DNA from: Oceanicaulis sp.
GTDB lineage: Bacteria > Pseudomonadota > Alphaproteobacteria > Caulobacterales > Maricaulaceae
DNA length: 37,553 bases
NCBI GenBank assembly: GCA_020832735.1
Contig: JAFIEB010000103.1
Span: 1 to 37,553 of the forward strand
Direction: 5' to 3'
Shown: positions 14,124-23,108 of the stretch, piece by piece
Layout of the letters: every line of letters begins with the position of its first letter
Position numbering within the stretch: position 1 is the stretch's first letter
Made by a program: the position numbers and the translations under genes
Notes under the pieces: generated by a model
What the model saw: only the letters and a program-made list of their open reading frames with translations
The model's database searches: none
What the model was told of the DNA's origin: nothing

Positions 14124-15737
14124 TTAGCGGGCCGCCGGCAGGTCCACGGTGAACACCGCGCCGCCGCCCGGCCGGTTGCCGGCGCGGATTGAACCCCCGT
14201 GAGCGTTGACGATCTGGCGCGCGATCGCCAGGCCCAGCCCGGAATGGGCGCCGAACGCCGCTCCGTCCGGGCGCCGTGTGTAGAAGCGGTCGAAAATCGA
14301 TTCCAGCGTTTCCTCAGGGATGCCAGGCCCGTCATCCTCTACGGTCACGATCAGGCGCGAATGGGCGCCGCTGCTGCGCTGCGCCGTCACGCGCACCTCG
14401 CCATCGGGCGGCGAGAAGGTGCGCGCATTGTCCACCAGATTGATGAAGACCCGGCTCAGCGGCCCCTCGTGACCGCGCAGGAGCAGCGGGCCCGGCCCGG
14501 CGTCGAGCGTCACGCCGGCCTGCGGCTCCGGCGCCTCGGGATCGGGCCGGTACAGCCCGGCGATATCGGTCAAGAGGCGTGTCAGGTCGATCAAGGCCAG
14601 GTCCTCGCGCGCCAGCTCCGCGTCCAGGCGCGAGGCGTTGGAGATGTCCGTGATCAGCCGGTCGAGCCGCCTCACATCGTGCTGGATCACCGCGATCAGG
14701 CGCGCGCGCTGGGCGTCGTCGCGGGCCTGGGGCAGGATTTCGGCGGCCGAGCGGATGGAGGTGAGCGGGTTCTTGATCTCGTGAGCCACGTCGGCGGCGA
14801 AGCTTTCGATGGCGTCCAGCCGGTCATAGAGCGCGTTGGTCATCTGGATGAAGGCCGTGGACAGGGTGCCGATCTCGTACATGTTGCGGCCCAGCTCGGG
14901 CATGGGCACGCGCGCCCCGCCCGCCAGGCGCACCTGGCGGGCCGCATCGGCCAGGCGGCTCAGCGGCCGGGCGATGGAGACGGTCAGCAGCACCGTGCCC
15001 ACCCCGATGATGATGGCGGCGGTCAGCAGGAAATAGCCCAGGAACACGCGCTCTTCCTCGATCAGGGCGTCCAGATCGTAGGATTCGTAGGTCACCGTGC
15101 CGACCACCGCCTGGATCAGCTGGATGGGCAGGGTGACCGACACCACGCGCGATCCGTCGGCGCCGCGCCGCACCCCGCGCTGGGGCTCGCCGGTCTCGAA
15201 GGCGCGCGCCACCTCCTCGGCCAGGGTGAGATCGAGATAGGCGCGCGTTTCAGGCGTGGTCCACAGCATCGAGATCCAGTCGCCGAGCGGCGCGAGCATG
15301 TCCCCTGGCGGCTGGCGCGGCGCGCGCGGCGTTTCGCCCGGGGGCGGGAGCAGGGTGGTCTCCACCTGGCCGGCGATCAGGTCGCTGTCGGCGATGCGCG
15401 CCGGACCGGGCGCATGCAGGATGGCGCGCGATTCGTCGGGCACGTAGAGCGAGGACAGGCGGCGCAGCACCTCGCGCGCCGAATCGTTATCCATGCGCGG
15501 GCCGGGCGCATCGCCATACACCGCCGTTTCGGTGATCACGCTGGCGATGATCTCGGCCTGGGCGGTGAGCGAATCAAGCTTGGCGGCCACCAGGCCGCGG
15601 CGCGCCTCGGTGATCGCGTACATGCCAAGGCCGAGAATGATCAGGACCAGGGCGTTGACCGCCGAAATCCATATCCACAGCGGCAATGGCGGCAAGGCGG
15701 GCAGGCGCCGCGCGAGCCCGCGCGCCAGGGCGCGCAA
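14124..15737 (-). CDS. chvG: Sensor histidine kinase ChvG
   Basis: Inner-membrane kinase partner of ChvI, governing envelope, acid and stress responses. I choose TTG 15737: AAGGAGG (15753-15747) lies nine bases upstream and the start falls four bases after the chvI stop; ATG 15773 inside chvI has no such site. Order: TM1 (LWIWISAVNALVLIILGLGMYAI), periplasmic sensor domain of about 190 residues including a Pro-rich loop, TM2 (FLLTAAIIIGVGTVLLTV), HAMP, H-box ADVAHEIKNPLTSIRSAAEIL, N-box VFINLVDNART, and G boxes DDGPGIPE and HSGLGLAIARQIV. About 537 aa, usual for ChvG. Confidence 0.93.
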   Translation of the reverse strand: MRALARGLARRLPALPPLPLWIWISAVNALVLIILGLGMYAITEARRGLVAAKLDSLTAQAEIIASVITETAVYGDAPGPRMDNDSAREVLRRLSSLYVPDESRAILHAPGPARIADSDLIAGQVETTLLPPPGETPRAPRQPPGDMLAPLGDWISMLWTTPETRAYLDLTLAEEVARAFETGEPQRGVRRGADGSRVVSVTLPIQLIQAVVGTVTYESYDLDALIEEERVFLGYFLLTAAIIIGVGTVLLTVSIARPLSRLADAARQVRLAGGARVPMPELGRNMYEIGTLSTAFIQMTNALYDRLDAIESFAADVAHEIKNPLTSIRSAAEILPQARDDAQRARLIAVIQHDVRRLDRLITDISNASRLDAELAREDLALIDLTRLLTDIAGLYRPDPEAPEPQAGVTLDAGPGPLLLRGHEGPLSRVFINLVDNARTFSPPDGEVRVTAQRSSGAHSRLIVTVEDDGPGIPEETLESIFDRFYTRRPDGAAFGAHSGLGLAIARQIVNAHGGSIRAGNRPGGGAVFTVDLPAAR

Positions 15738-15741
15738 GGGC

Positions 15742-16446
15742 TCAAGCCTCCTTGTAACGGTAGCCCACGCCATACAGGGTCTCGATCCCGTCAAACTCGG
15801 TGTCGACCTCGCGGAACTTCTTGCGGATGCGCTTGATATGGCTGTCGATGGTGCGGTCGTCGACATAGACCTGATCGTCATAGGCCGCGTCCATCAGATT
15901 GTCGCGGCTCTTCACGAAGCCCGGCCGGTTGGCCAGCGCCTGCAGGATCAGGAACTCGGTGACGGTCAGGCGCACCGGCCGTCCGTCCCATGTGCAGGTG
16001 TGGCGGTTGGGATCCATGGTCAGCCGGCCGCGCTGTATGGCTTTCTGGTCGCTCTCGCCCGGCGCGCCCGGCCCGTCCGGATCAGACTGGGCCCGGCGCC
16101 GCACGGCCTTGACCCGCCGCGCCAGCAGCTGATGGGAGAACGGCTTGGCGATATAGTCGTCCGCGCCCAGATCCAGCCCCAGCGCCTCGTCGAACTCGCC
16201 GTCCTTGGAGGTCAGGAAGATCACCGGCAGGTTGGAGGTCTGGCGCACCCGGCGCAACAGCTCCAGCCCATCCATGCGCGGCATCTTGATGTCGAAGATC
16301 GCCAGATCGGGCGGCTGCGCCGACAGCTCGCTCAGGGCCGCCGCACCGTCGGTATAGGTGCGCACGGCGTAGCCCTCATTCTCCAGAAAGATTGAGACCG
16401 AGGTAAGGATGTTCTCGTCATCGTCCACCAGCGCGATTGTGGCCAT
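15742..16446 (-). CDS. chvI: Response regulator ChvI
   Basis: OmpR-family regulator acting with ChvG. Receiver domain: acidic cluster DDD at 8-10, phospho-acceptor D52 ([15 protein letters not shown]), Thr-Ser in [20 protein letters not shown], Lys in YIAKPFS. The [20 protein letters not shown] segment is typical of ChvI. The winged helix follows a linker and ends [17 protein letters not shown] then [10 protein letters not shown]. 234 aa. Divergent from the 16603 gene; the 156-bp gap carries AACGCG- and GGTTAA-type repeats but I name no site. Confidence 0.94.
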   Translation of the reverse strand: MATIALVDDDENILTSVSIFLENEGYAVRTYTDGAAALSELSAQPPDLAIFDIKMPRMDGLELLRRVRQTSNLPVIFLTSKDGEFDEALGLDLGADDYIAKPFSHQLLARRVKAVRRRAQSDPDGPGAPGESDQKAIQRGRLTMDPNRHTCTWDGRPVRLTVTEFLILQALANRPGFVKSRDNLMDAAYDDQVYVDDRTIDSHIKRIRKKFREVDTEFDGIETLYGVGYRYKEA

Positions 16447-16602
16447 GGCCGCTTGTCCCTGACTGCGTTTTGCGATTCACGGGCGAACCGTCTTGCCGGG
16501 GCAGCTTATCGGCGTGCGCCGCGCGTGCAAAGCATGGTTACGCGCGGTTAAGCCTGTGGCGCCATTCTAGCGCGAGCTGTTAACGCGGGACAGGCAGGCG
16601 TC

Positions 16603-18312
16603 ATGGCCGGAAACGACATCCATTTCGAGGTGTTCGTCAAGAAGCACCGCAAGGCGTCCTGGACGCTGGCCGAGGCGCTGCATGACCGCGACGCCGCGCT
16701 CAAGTTGGCGCGTGACCTCAAGGAGGCCCTTCCCCAGGGCTCGGTGCGCGTGGTGCGCGAGGTCTGGAACGCCGGGGAAGGCGCATTCCGCGGCGGCGCG
16801 ATTTTCGAGGCCGGGCCGGAGCGTTTCAGCGCCGAGGAGGACAAGACCGGCGAGGCGAGTCTGCCGTGTGTGACCCCGTCCGATTTCTTCGGCGCCTCGG
16901 CGCGCGACACCATACGCCGCGTCCTGTCCGGCTGGCTGGAGCGCCGCCAGGTGTGTCCGCTGGAGCTGCTCAGCCGGCCCGATCTGATCGAGGATCTGGA
17001 CGGGTCGGAGACCGATCTCCAGCACGCGGTCCAGAAGGTGGCGATCGCGCGCGCCCAGTCCAGCCAGGCGCCGGTGCAATCCTATGTCAAAATGCTCAAC
17101 GCCCTGGTGGAGCGCGCCACCGCCGAGGCCCGGCGCGAGGCGAAAGCCGGCAAGGCGCCGCCCAAGGCGCGCAATTTCGCCGAGCTGACCGAGAAGATTC
17201 TGGCCGATGGCGGTCCGGAGAAGCGCATGCGCCGGGCCATCGCCGAGCGTCTGGGCGAGGCGCGCGATATCAGCGCCAAGACCGTGCTGGTGCTCGACAT
17301 GCTTGAAGAGCTGCCCGAAGCGCCCGAGGCGCGCGCCTTTGCGCTGGCCCAGGCCGATGCGTTCCTGGCTGAAATGCTGACCTTTGACAGCGCGGTCACG
17401 GCGCTGACCGGGCCGGGACCGGATGCGGGCGTCCATGTGGAGCGCCTGACCGGGATGTATGAAGGCAAGCCCGAGCACCCGGATCTGGCTGATACGCCCG
17501 AGCCTGCGCGCCGGCTCGCCGCCCGCTTCGCCTCGCGCGATTTGCCCGACGCCAGAGGCGAGATCGCCAGCCGCATCCTGAGCTATCTGCGCTCGCCCAA
17601 GCGCCTGCGCCCGGACAGCGTGATGCGCGAGATCGAGCTGTCGCGCAAACTCGCCCAGCGCCTGATCATGGTGTCGGGTCCCGATCTGCATCCCGATGCG
17701 CTGGTGGAGGCCTTCACCTGCCGTTCGGGCCGCCTGCTGGCGCCTGAAGCGGTGGACGAGGCGCTGGAGGGCTGCGCCAGCCCGCCCGAGGTGATCGACC
17801 GGCTGTTCGCGATGGAAGACAACATCGTGGGGGAAGCCAACAAGAAGAAGCTGGCCGGCTATATCCGCGCCCGCCTCAAGGCGCCGGCGACCGAGACCTG
17901 GTTCCTGCGCGGGCCGGGCCAGCCGTTCGAGCGGCTCTCGCGCCTGACCCAGCTGCAGGCGCGCGCACTCAAAGGGTCCTTCCCGGAGGAAGACAAGGCC
18001 GAGCTGGCCGAAGCGTTTGACGCGCTGGGCCTGCAGGCGCTGGACGAGACCAAGATCCTTGCGCGCGTGGCGCAGTCAGAGCGCCCTGCGCTCGACCGCG
18101 CCGCCGCGCTGCTCAAGCTCGCGGCGTCGGGCGTGTTGCCCGCCGGGCGCTGCCGTCAGGACGCCCAGGCGCGCGCCATGCGCGCCCTGTCGTCGGAAAT
18201 GGGCCGCAGCGAGGCTGCGCAGGCGGACGCCAGGCCGAAACTGGCCGAGATCCAGACCCTGCTGGCCGCCACGGAGGCTCAACCCGGGTCCGGCGCCGCC
18301 ACGGCGGCCTAA
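16603..18312 (+). CDS. Conserved hypothetical protein, 569 aa
   Basis: Not recognised. No signal peptide or membrane segment, so probably cytoplasmic. Start MAGNDIHFEVFVKKHRKASWTL is followed by a helical body rich in Ala, Glu and Arg; segments such as DLEDLDGSETDLQHAVQKVAI and KLAGYIRARLKAPATETWFL suggest an alpha-helical repeat-like fold. The first 70 residues (FEVFVKKHR, ALKLARDLKEALPQGSVRVVREVW) look like a small alpha/beta domain. Related proteins appear to occur widely in Caulobacterales-like bacteria; this is recollection, not a search. Stop overlaps the convergent acyl-CoA dehydrogenase gene by 4 bp. Confidence 0.85.
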   Translation: MAGNDIHFEVFVKKHRKASWTLAEALHDRDAALKLARDLKEALPQGSVRVVREVWNAGEGAFRGGAIFEAGPERFSAEEDKTGEASLPCVTPSDFFGASARDTIRRVLSGWLERRQVCPLELLSRPDLIEDLDGSETDLQHAVQKVAIARAQSSQAPVQSYVKMLNALVERATAEARREAKAGKAPPKARNFAELTEKILADGGPEKRMRRAIAERLGEARDISAKTVLVLDMLEELPEAPEARAFALAQADAFLAEMLTFDSAVTALTGPGPDAGVHVERLTGMYEGKPEHPDLADTPEPARRLAARFASRDLPDARGEIASRILSYLRSPKRLRPDSVMREIELSRKLAQRLIMVSGPDLHPDALVEAFTCRSGRLLAPEAVDEALEGCASPPEVIDRLFAMEDNIVGEANKKKLAGYIRARLKAPATETWFLRGPGQPFERLSRLTQLQARALKGSFPEEDKAELAEAFDALGLQALDETKILARVAQSERPALDRAAALLKLAASGVLPAGRCRQDAQARAMRALSSEMGRSEAAQADARPKLAEIQTLLAATEAQPGSGAATAA

Positions 18313-19484
18313 AGCCCCATCTGGCGCGCGGCCAGATCGCGCATGATCTCCTCCGACCCGCCGCCAATGGCCATCACCTTGACCTCGCGATAGATGCGCT
18401 CCACCGCGCAGCCGCGCAGATAGCCCGCCCCGCCCAGCACCTGCATCGCCTCGCTGGCGCAATACTCCGCTACGCCGGAGGCCAGGAATTTCGCCTTGGC
18501 CAGACCCGCCGCCGGCAGGGGCTCGCCGGTCTCCAGGCTTGTATTGATCGCCGCGGCGAGGATTTGCAGATAGCCGTCCAGCGCATCGATGCGCGCGCTC
18601 ATCTCGGCCAGCTTGTGGCGGATCACCTGATGGCGGATCAGCGGCTTGCCGAAAGTTTCGCGCGCCCGCGCCCAGTCCACCGCGTCATCCAGGCAACGCC
18701 GCGCCATGCCCAGGCACCCGGCCGCCAGCGCCAGGCGCTCATAGTTGAAATTGTCCATGATCGCGAGAAGGCAGCTGCCCTCCTCGCCCAGCTGGGCATC
18801 GCCGGGAATCCGGCAGGAATCGAAGTGAAGCGTGGCGGTGTCGGACGACCACCAGCCCATCTTGCGCGTGATGGCGGCGCGGGTGAAACCCGGCGCGTCG
18901 CCAGGCACGAGAAACAGCGATATCCCGCCAAAGCCCTCGCCGCCCGTGCGCGCGCCGACCACGAACCAGGACGCCTTCATCCCACCGGTGATGAAGGTCT
19001 TCTCGCCATCAATCACCCAGTCATCGCCGTCGCGCCGGGCGCGGGTCTTCATCCGGGCGAGATCCGACCCGCCCGACGGTTCGGTCATCGCCAGCGCGCC
19101 GCCCGCACGGCCCGACACAATGTCAGGCAGCACGGCGCGTTTGATCTCCTCGCGGGCGAGCCGCGCGATGGGGCCGGTCATGATATTGCGCGAGCCCAGC
19201 GAGGCATTCACCCCGCCCACGCCCGCATAGCCCAGCGCCACTCCGGCATTGAGACGCATGAAGGCGTCGTCAAACCCGGCGCCGCCATGATCGGCGTCAA
19301 TGCCGAACCCGAACAGGCCGAGCGCGCCCGCCTTTTCATGCAGGCCCCATGGAAAATCGCCCGCCTCGTCCCAGGCGTCGCCATGCGGCGCGATCTCGCG
19401 CGCGACAAACCGCTCCACGCTTTCGCGGAACGCCTTGCGCTCGGGCGTGTCGAACGGGCGGGCGACCGGATCGGATACGGGCAT
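18309..19484 (-). CDS. Acyl-CoA dehydrogenase
   Basis: FAD enzyme oxidising an acyl-CoA to its 2-enoyl-CoA, passing electrons to ETF. Visible: ALAMTEPSGGSDLARMKTRA and the WVIDGEKTFITGG flavin-binding motifs, NYERLALAAGCLGMARRCLD, ARARETFGKPLIRHQVIRHKLAEM, QVLGGAGYLRGCAVERIYR and the C-terminal GGGSEEIMRDLAARQMGL, where a Glu of the GSEEI segment occupies the usual catalytic-base region. 391 aa. Chain-length preference cannot be read. No partner beta-oxidation gene is adjacent; the ETF subunits at 8-9.7 kb are the likely acceptors. Confidence 0.95.
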   Translation of the reverse strand: MPVSDPVARPFDTPERKAFRESVERFVAREIAPHGDAWDEAGDFPWGLHEKAGALGLFGFGIDADHGGAGFDDAFMRLNAGVALGYAGVGGVNASLGSRNIMTGPIARLAREEIKRAVLPDIVSGRAGGALAMTEPSGGSDLARMKTRARRDGDDWVIDGEKTFITGGMKASWFVVGARTGGEGFGGISLFLVPGDAPGFTRAAITRKMGWWSSDTATLHFDSCRIPGDAQLGEEGSCLLAIMDNFNYERLALAAGCLGMARRCLDDAVDWARARETFGKPLIRHQVIRHKLAEMSARIDALDGYLQILAAAINTSLETGEPLPAAGLAKAKFLASGVAEYCASEAMQVLGGAGYLRGCAVERIYREVKVMAIGGGSEEIMRDLAARQMGL

Positions 19485-19691
19485 GGGGCTTCCTTAGCAC
19501 AAGAAGCGCCGCACTTTAGCGGCGGCAGGCGCCGGTTCAATCGCGAGCAGCGTGCCGCATCGGATTCAGCACAATTCAATTTCATGGCGATCAAGGACGC
19601 GACCTGACAAGGAATATGACGAATTTGGCCGCTTGATCCGGATGGGCAGACAGGGTCATCTGTGCACTCTGACCGAAGAGGGCGCAGCGCG

Positions 19692-20213
19692 ATGAACCCC
19701 GGGAATGACAGCTATGTGAGCGGCCGGCAGGTGATGCTTGGCCTGTTCGCCCTGTTCGCTGTGCCGCTTTCCTGGCCGTTGGCCTTAATTGCCACCTGGC
19801 ATTTCTTTCCTGGCGCCATTGACGCGCTGATTGCCGGACTTCAGCCCCTATTCATCCTCTACATACTGGCGATCTTCTGGCTGCTTATGGCGAATGCGGG
19901 CACGATCCTCATCGCGAAGGTGTTTCGTCTCCGGCGCACAAATCTGTTGTGGTTCAGCGTCGCGGTGGGTGGGACGATCCTGCTCAATCTTGCACTCACC
20001 GTTGCAGGTATCGCAGAGCATTTGAGCATGATTGGAGAACCGGGCGTCATCCGACCGGCCAGCGTGTCGGACGTGATAAACCTGAATGCGCTTCAGTCGT
20101 GGGTCGAAAGTCTGCTTTTCTTCGGCGTTGTGACATCACTCACAGCCGGCTTGTTCGTTTTGTTTGGCGGTGTGGCGCTGATACGGGCGCCCACAGTGCA
20201 CCACTCTCAATAG
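19692..20213 (+). CDS. Small membrane protein, unknown
   Basis: No family recognised. From ATG 19692 (GAGG about a dozen bases upstream; a GTG at 19662 is possible): 173 aa with four strong hydrophobic segments, LGLFALFAVPLSWPLALIATW, FILYILAIFWLLMANAGTILI, LWFSVAVGGTILLNLALTVAG and SLLFFGVVTSLTAGLFVLFGG. A 30-residue extracytoplasmic or cytoplasmic loop (SMIGEPGVIRPASVSDVIN) separates the last two. Base composition is somewhat less GC-rich than its neighbours, hinting at later arrival. It has no operon partner. Confidence 0.65.
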   Translation: MNPGNDSYVSGRQVMLGLFALFAVPLSWPLALIATWHFFPGAIDALIAGLQPLFILYILAIFWLLMANAGTILIAKVFRLRRTNLLWFSVAVGGTILLNLALTVAGIAEHLSMIGEPGVIRPASVSDVINLNALQSWVESLLFFGVVTSLTAGLFVLFGGVALIRAPTVHHSQ

Positions 20214-20342
20214 GCGGCACGCCGTCCCCGGCGAGACGATCACTGACCACGGCCAGAGCTGGCCGAGTCGACGCCGGCGGCCACGCCATGGCGCCGCTCA
20301 CATGCATTGACGCCGCCGCGTGGGCGCGCTCGATTGCGGGCC

Positions 20343-21365
20343 ATGAATTTCCTGTCCGACACCACCGCCCCCGCCCATCCCGCCCTGATCGAGGCCATCG
20401 CCCGCGCCAATGTGGGCTTTGCGCCCAGCTATGGCGCGGACGCCGTCAGCGCGCGCGTGGAGGCGCGCCTCAAGGAATTGTTCGAGACCGATCTGAAAGT
20501 GGTCTTCGCGGTGTCGGGCACGGCGGCCAATGCGCTGGCGCTGTCGGTGCTGTGCCCGTCCGACGCCATGGTGCTGTGCCATGACGAAGCCCATATCCAC
20601 CGCGACGAGCGGGGCGCGCCGGAGTTTTTCACCGGCGGCGCCAAGCTCCTGCCCCTGCCCGGCGCCCACGGCAAGATCGACCGCTCAGCCCTCGGCGACG
20701 CCCTGAACCAGTGGCCCGCAGATTTTGTCCACGCCCCGCCTCCGGCCGTGCTCAGCCTGTCCCAGCTCAACGAGGCGGGCTGCGCCTATACGCTGGAGGA
20801 AGTCGGGCGGCTGACCGGTCCGGCGCGCGCGGCTGGCCTGCGCGTCCACATGGACGGCGCCCGGTTCGCCAGCGCGCTGGCGGGCCTTGGCTGCAGCCCG
20901 GCGGAGCTGACCTGGAAATCCGGTGTCGACGTGTTGTGCCTGGGCGCCACCAAGACCGGCGCGCTGGCGGCGGAAGCCGTGATCCTGTTTCCGTCCGTGA
21001 TGGACCGCTTCGCCCGGCTGCAGGCGCGCCAGAAGCGCGCCGGCCACATGGCCCCCAAGGCGCGCTTTATCGCCGCCCAGCTGGACGCCTGGCTGGCCGA
21101 TGATCTGTGGCTGACGCTGGCGCGCCGGGCCAATACCGCCGCGCGCCGCCTGGCCGACGGGCTGGTTCAGGCGGACGGGGCGCAGCTGGCCCATCCGGTG
21201 GACGGCAATGAGGTGTTCGTGCGTCTGAGCGCGCCCCTGACGCAGCGCCTGCGCGACGCCGGGGCGGGCTTCTACGCCTGGCCCGACGGCTCGGCGCGCT
21301 TCGTGACCAGCTGGTGCACCGCCGACGCCGAGATCGACGCGTTGATCGCGGCGGCGCGGGGCTGA
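20343..21365 (+). CDS. Threonine aldolase-family PLP enzyme
   Basis: Beta-eliminating lyase family fold-type I PLP enzyme, most likely low-specificity threonine aldolase cleaving threonine to glycine and acetaldehyde. From ATG 20343: NFLSDTTAPAHPALIEAI start, FAVSGTAANALALSVL for phosphate binding (55-70), CHDEAHIHRDERGAPEF (79-95), HMDGARFASAL with D171 under the cofactor, and LGATKTGALAAEAVI with Lys204 as the Schiff-base residue. 340 aa. The related beta-phenylserine or L-allo-specific activities are possible. Flanked by non-operonic genes. Confidence 0.93.
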   Translation: MNFLSDTTAPAHPALIEAIARANVGFAPSYGADAVSARVEARLKELFETDLKVVFAVSGTAANALALSVLCPSDAMVLCHDEAHIHRDERGAPEFFTGGAKLLPLPGAHGKIDRSALGDALNQWPADFVHAPPPAVLSLSQLNEAGCAYTLEEVGRLTGPARAAGLRVHMDGARFASALAGLGCSPAELTWKSGVDVLCLGATKTGALAAEAVILFPSVMDRFARLQARQKRAGHMAPKARFIAAQLDAWLADDLWLTLARRANTAARRLADGLVQADGAQLAHPVDGNEVFVRLSAPLTQRLRDAGAGFYAWPDGSARFVTSWCTADAEIDALIAAARG

Positions 21366-21412
21366 CATCCAGACGGTACGCAGAGAGCACCCTGCCAGAA
21401 TGGGCGCGGCGT

Positions 21413-21420
21413 GCTATATT
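21413..21420 (+). promoter_or_regulatory. Extended -10 promoter for the lipocalin
   Basis: TGCTATATT carries an extended TGn motif and a near-consensus TATATT (21415-21420), 38 bp before the lipocalin ATG. No good -35 is seen, which an extended -10 may not need. Confidence 0.45.
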
Positions 21421-21457
21421 GCCGCTGCCTCTCATTAATCCCCGCTGGAGCCAGCCC

Positions 21458-22024
21458 ATGCGCCTCGCCCTTGCGCCGATCCTGGCCCTGCTCGCCGGCG
21501 CCCTCTCCGCCTGTGCGCCACAGCCTGAACGGCGCACGTCTGACGCGCCGCTCACCACTGTCGCCGAGGTGGATCTGGAGCGCTATCTCGGCCGCTGGTT
21601 CGAGATCGCGCGCTATGACAACCGGTTCGAGCGCGGCTGCGAGGGTGTGACGGCGGATTATGCGCGCCGGCCCGGCGGGCTGATCGAGGTGGTCAACACC
21701 TGCTTTCGCGACGGGCTGGATGGCCCGGCCGACACCGCGCGCGGCCGCGCGCGCGTGGTTCCGGATACCGGCGGGGCGCAGCTGGAAGTCTCGTTCTTCG
21801 GGCCTTTCTGGGGCGATTACTGGATCATCGAGCTGGACGAGGCCGAGTACCAGTGGGCCGTGGTGAGCGAGCCGCGCGGGCGCTATCTGTGGATCCTCGC
21901 CCGCGAGCCGCGCCTTGATCCGGACGTGCTGGACGTGCGCCTGGCTGAGCTCGACGCGCTGGGCTTCGACACCGGCGCGCTGGTGTTTGTCGAGCAATGG
22001 GAGCATGCGGACGCAGCGCCCTGA
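21458..22024 (+). CDS. blc: Bacterial lipocalin (Blc-like) lipoprotein
   Basis: Outer-membrane lipocalin that likely binds fatty acids or lysophospholipids. Signal peptide with lipobox LSAC, the acylated Cys being C19 (ALSACAP). Lipocalin motif 1 is YLGRWFEIARYDNRFERGCEG; further strands include GYWIIELD-like DYWIIELDEAEYQWAVVSEP and RYLWILAREP. 188 aa, normal for Blc. A preceding extended -10 suggests its own transcript. Confidence 0.95.
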   Translation: MRLALAPILALLAGALSACAPQPERRTSDAPLTTVAEVDLERYLGRWFEIARYDNRFERGCEGVTADYARRPGGLIEVVNTCFRDGLDGPADTARGRARVVPDTGGAQLEVSFFGPFWGDYWIIELDEAEYQWAVVSEPRGRYLWILAREPRLDPDVLDVRLAELDALGFDTGALVFVEQWEHADAAP

Positions 22025-22064
22025 CCGGCGCCGGGCGTCCGGCCGGCCGGTTCATGATTGCGCC

Positions 22065-22271
22065 CTAGAATCCGAAGGTCTGTTTGGCCCAGACCGCGCC
22101 GACCACCGCGACGATGGCGATGAACTGGAACAGCACGCGCGCGCGCATCAGCCGGTTCGACCAGGTGCGGCCGAAATCACCCCCCCGGAACAGGGCGTAG
22201 ATGCCTGCGACCAGAATCGCGAAAACGATGGCGATCGAGCCGTAGACAACGAGATCAAGCAGCGTGTTCAT
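22065..22271 (-). CDS. HIG1-domain twin transmembrane protein
   Basis: Small inner-membrane protein of the HIG1/hypoxia-induced family, related to factors associated with cytochrome oxidase in mitochondria. 68 aa with two membrane helices: LLDLVVYGSIAIVFAILVAGIYAL and FIAIVAVVGAVWAKQTF. The loop RGGDFGRTWSNRLMRARVLFQ is the family hallmark. Its bacterial function is not settled. Convergent with the lipocalin gene, 40 bp apart, and divergent from the TetR gene. Confidence 0.88.
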   Translation of the reverse strand: MNTLLDLVVYGSIAIVFAILVAGIYALFRGGDFGRTWSNRLMRARVLFQFIAIVAVVGAVWAKQTFGF

Positions 22272-22394
22272 GCCCGCTCACATAGACCGGCGCCGCCATC
22301 AGGGCAATGCGCGGGGGGTGCGGCGCGCGCGCGCAGACCGGGCCTGCGAGGGGGCCCGTCAAGACCGCGTGGGTTGAACGGCGTTCGATTTTTA

Positions 22395-22434
22395 TTGTTA
22401 CAAATTGCATGCATGTGTATGTGGAGCGCGCTCC
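22395..22434 (+). promoter_or_regulatory. Promoter and palindromic operator of the TetR gene
   Basis: TTGTTA (22395-22400) and TATGTG (22418-22423) are 17 bp apart. The perfect palindrome GGAGCGCGCTCC (22423-22434) lies on the predicted start of transcription and TTGCATGCA sits in the spacer. Placement fits an autorepressor site for the downstream TetR protein. Confidence 0.45.
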
Positions 22435-22483
22435 AGGCCGGCCTATATCCCGGCCCGGAGTAAGCGGGACAGGCGGGACATCA

Positions 22484-23104
22484 ATGCGGGACGCAGCAGT
22501 AAAACGGGTGACGCGGCGCGACGAGCGCCGCGAGACGACGCGCATGGCGGTGCTGGACGCAGCGCGCGAAGTGTTTCTTTCAGAGGGCTATCAGGGCGCG
22601 ACCATCAAGATGATCGCTGACCGCGCCGGCGTGTCGGCGGGCACGGTGCTCAACGCCGAGCCGTCCAAGGCGGCGCTGCTGATGGCGATCATGCGCGGCC
22701 ATTACGAATCGATCGCCGAAAGCGCGGGCCATATGGAATCGGCCCTGTCGGGGCGCGCGGCGGACCGGCTGGCGGCCCTGCTGCAGCTGATGATGGACGC
22801 TCATATGCGCCAGATCGAGCTGGTCTCGGCTTCCGTCGGGCACAGCTGGCTGGATGATGGCGAGGCGTATCAGCGGGCGTTCGACGCCATGGATTTCGCC
22901 TGGGCGCCGGTGCGCCGGGCGCTGGAGGAGGGCGTGCGCTCCGGCGAGCTGCGCCCCGATCTCGACCCGTCGGCGGCGTTCGCCTGCACTTTCGACATCT
23001 TCATGGGCTCCTTGCGCGAGTGCCGCCGCTGCGAGGGGGAGGACCCGCACGCCGCGCTGGGCCGGCGCCTGACCCTGCTGATCGAGGGCATGGCCGCGCG
23101 CTGA
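22484..23104 (+). CDS. TetR/AcrR family transcriptional regulator
   Basis: DNA-binding repressor with unknown ligand. HTH: AREVFLSEGYQGATIKMIADRAGVSAGTVLNAEPSKAALLMAI (about 25-68). The usual aromatic YYHF-like element after GT is replaced by VLNAEPSK, so the recognition-helix end is atypical. The C-terminal domain (residues about 75-206) would bind ligand and dimerise; it holds a C-R-R-C pair (RECRRCEGED) near 190. Start ATG 22484; the frame runs upstream, but the palindromic operator supports this start. A transporter gene (EamA) lies convergent next door and is a possible target only. Confidence 0.92.
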   Translation: MRDAAVKRVTRRDERRETTRMAVLDAAREVFLSEGYQGATIKMIADRAGVSAGTVLNAEPSKAALLMAIMRGHYESIAESAGHMESALSGRAADRLAALLQLMMDAHMRQIELVSASVGHSWLDDGEAYQRAFDAMDFAWAPVRRALEEGVRSGELRPDLDPSAAFACTFDIFMGSLRECRRCEGEDPHAALGRRLTLLIEGMAAR

Positions 23105-23108
23105 AGCG

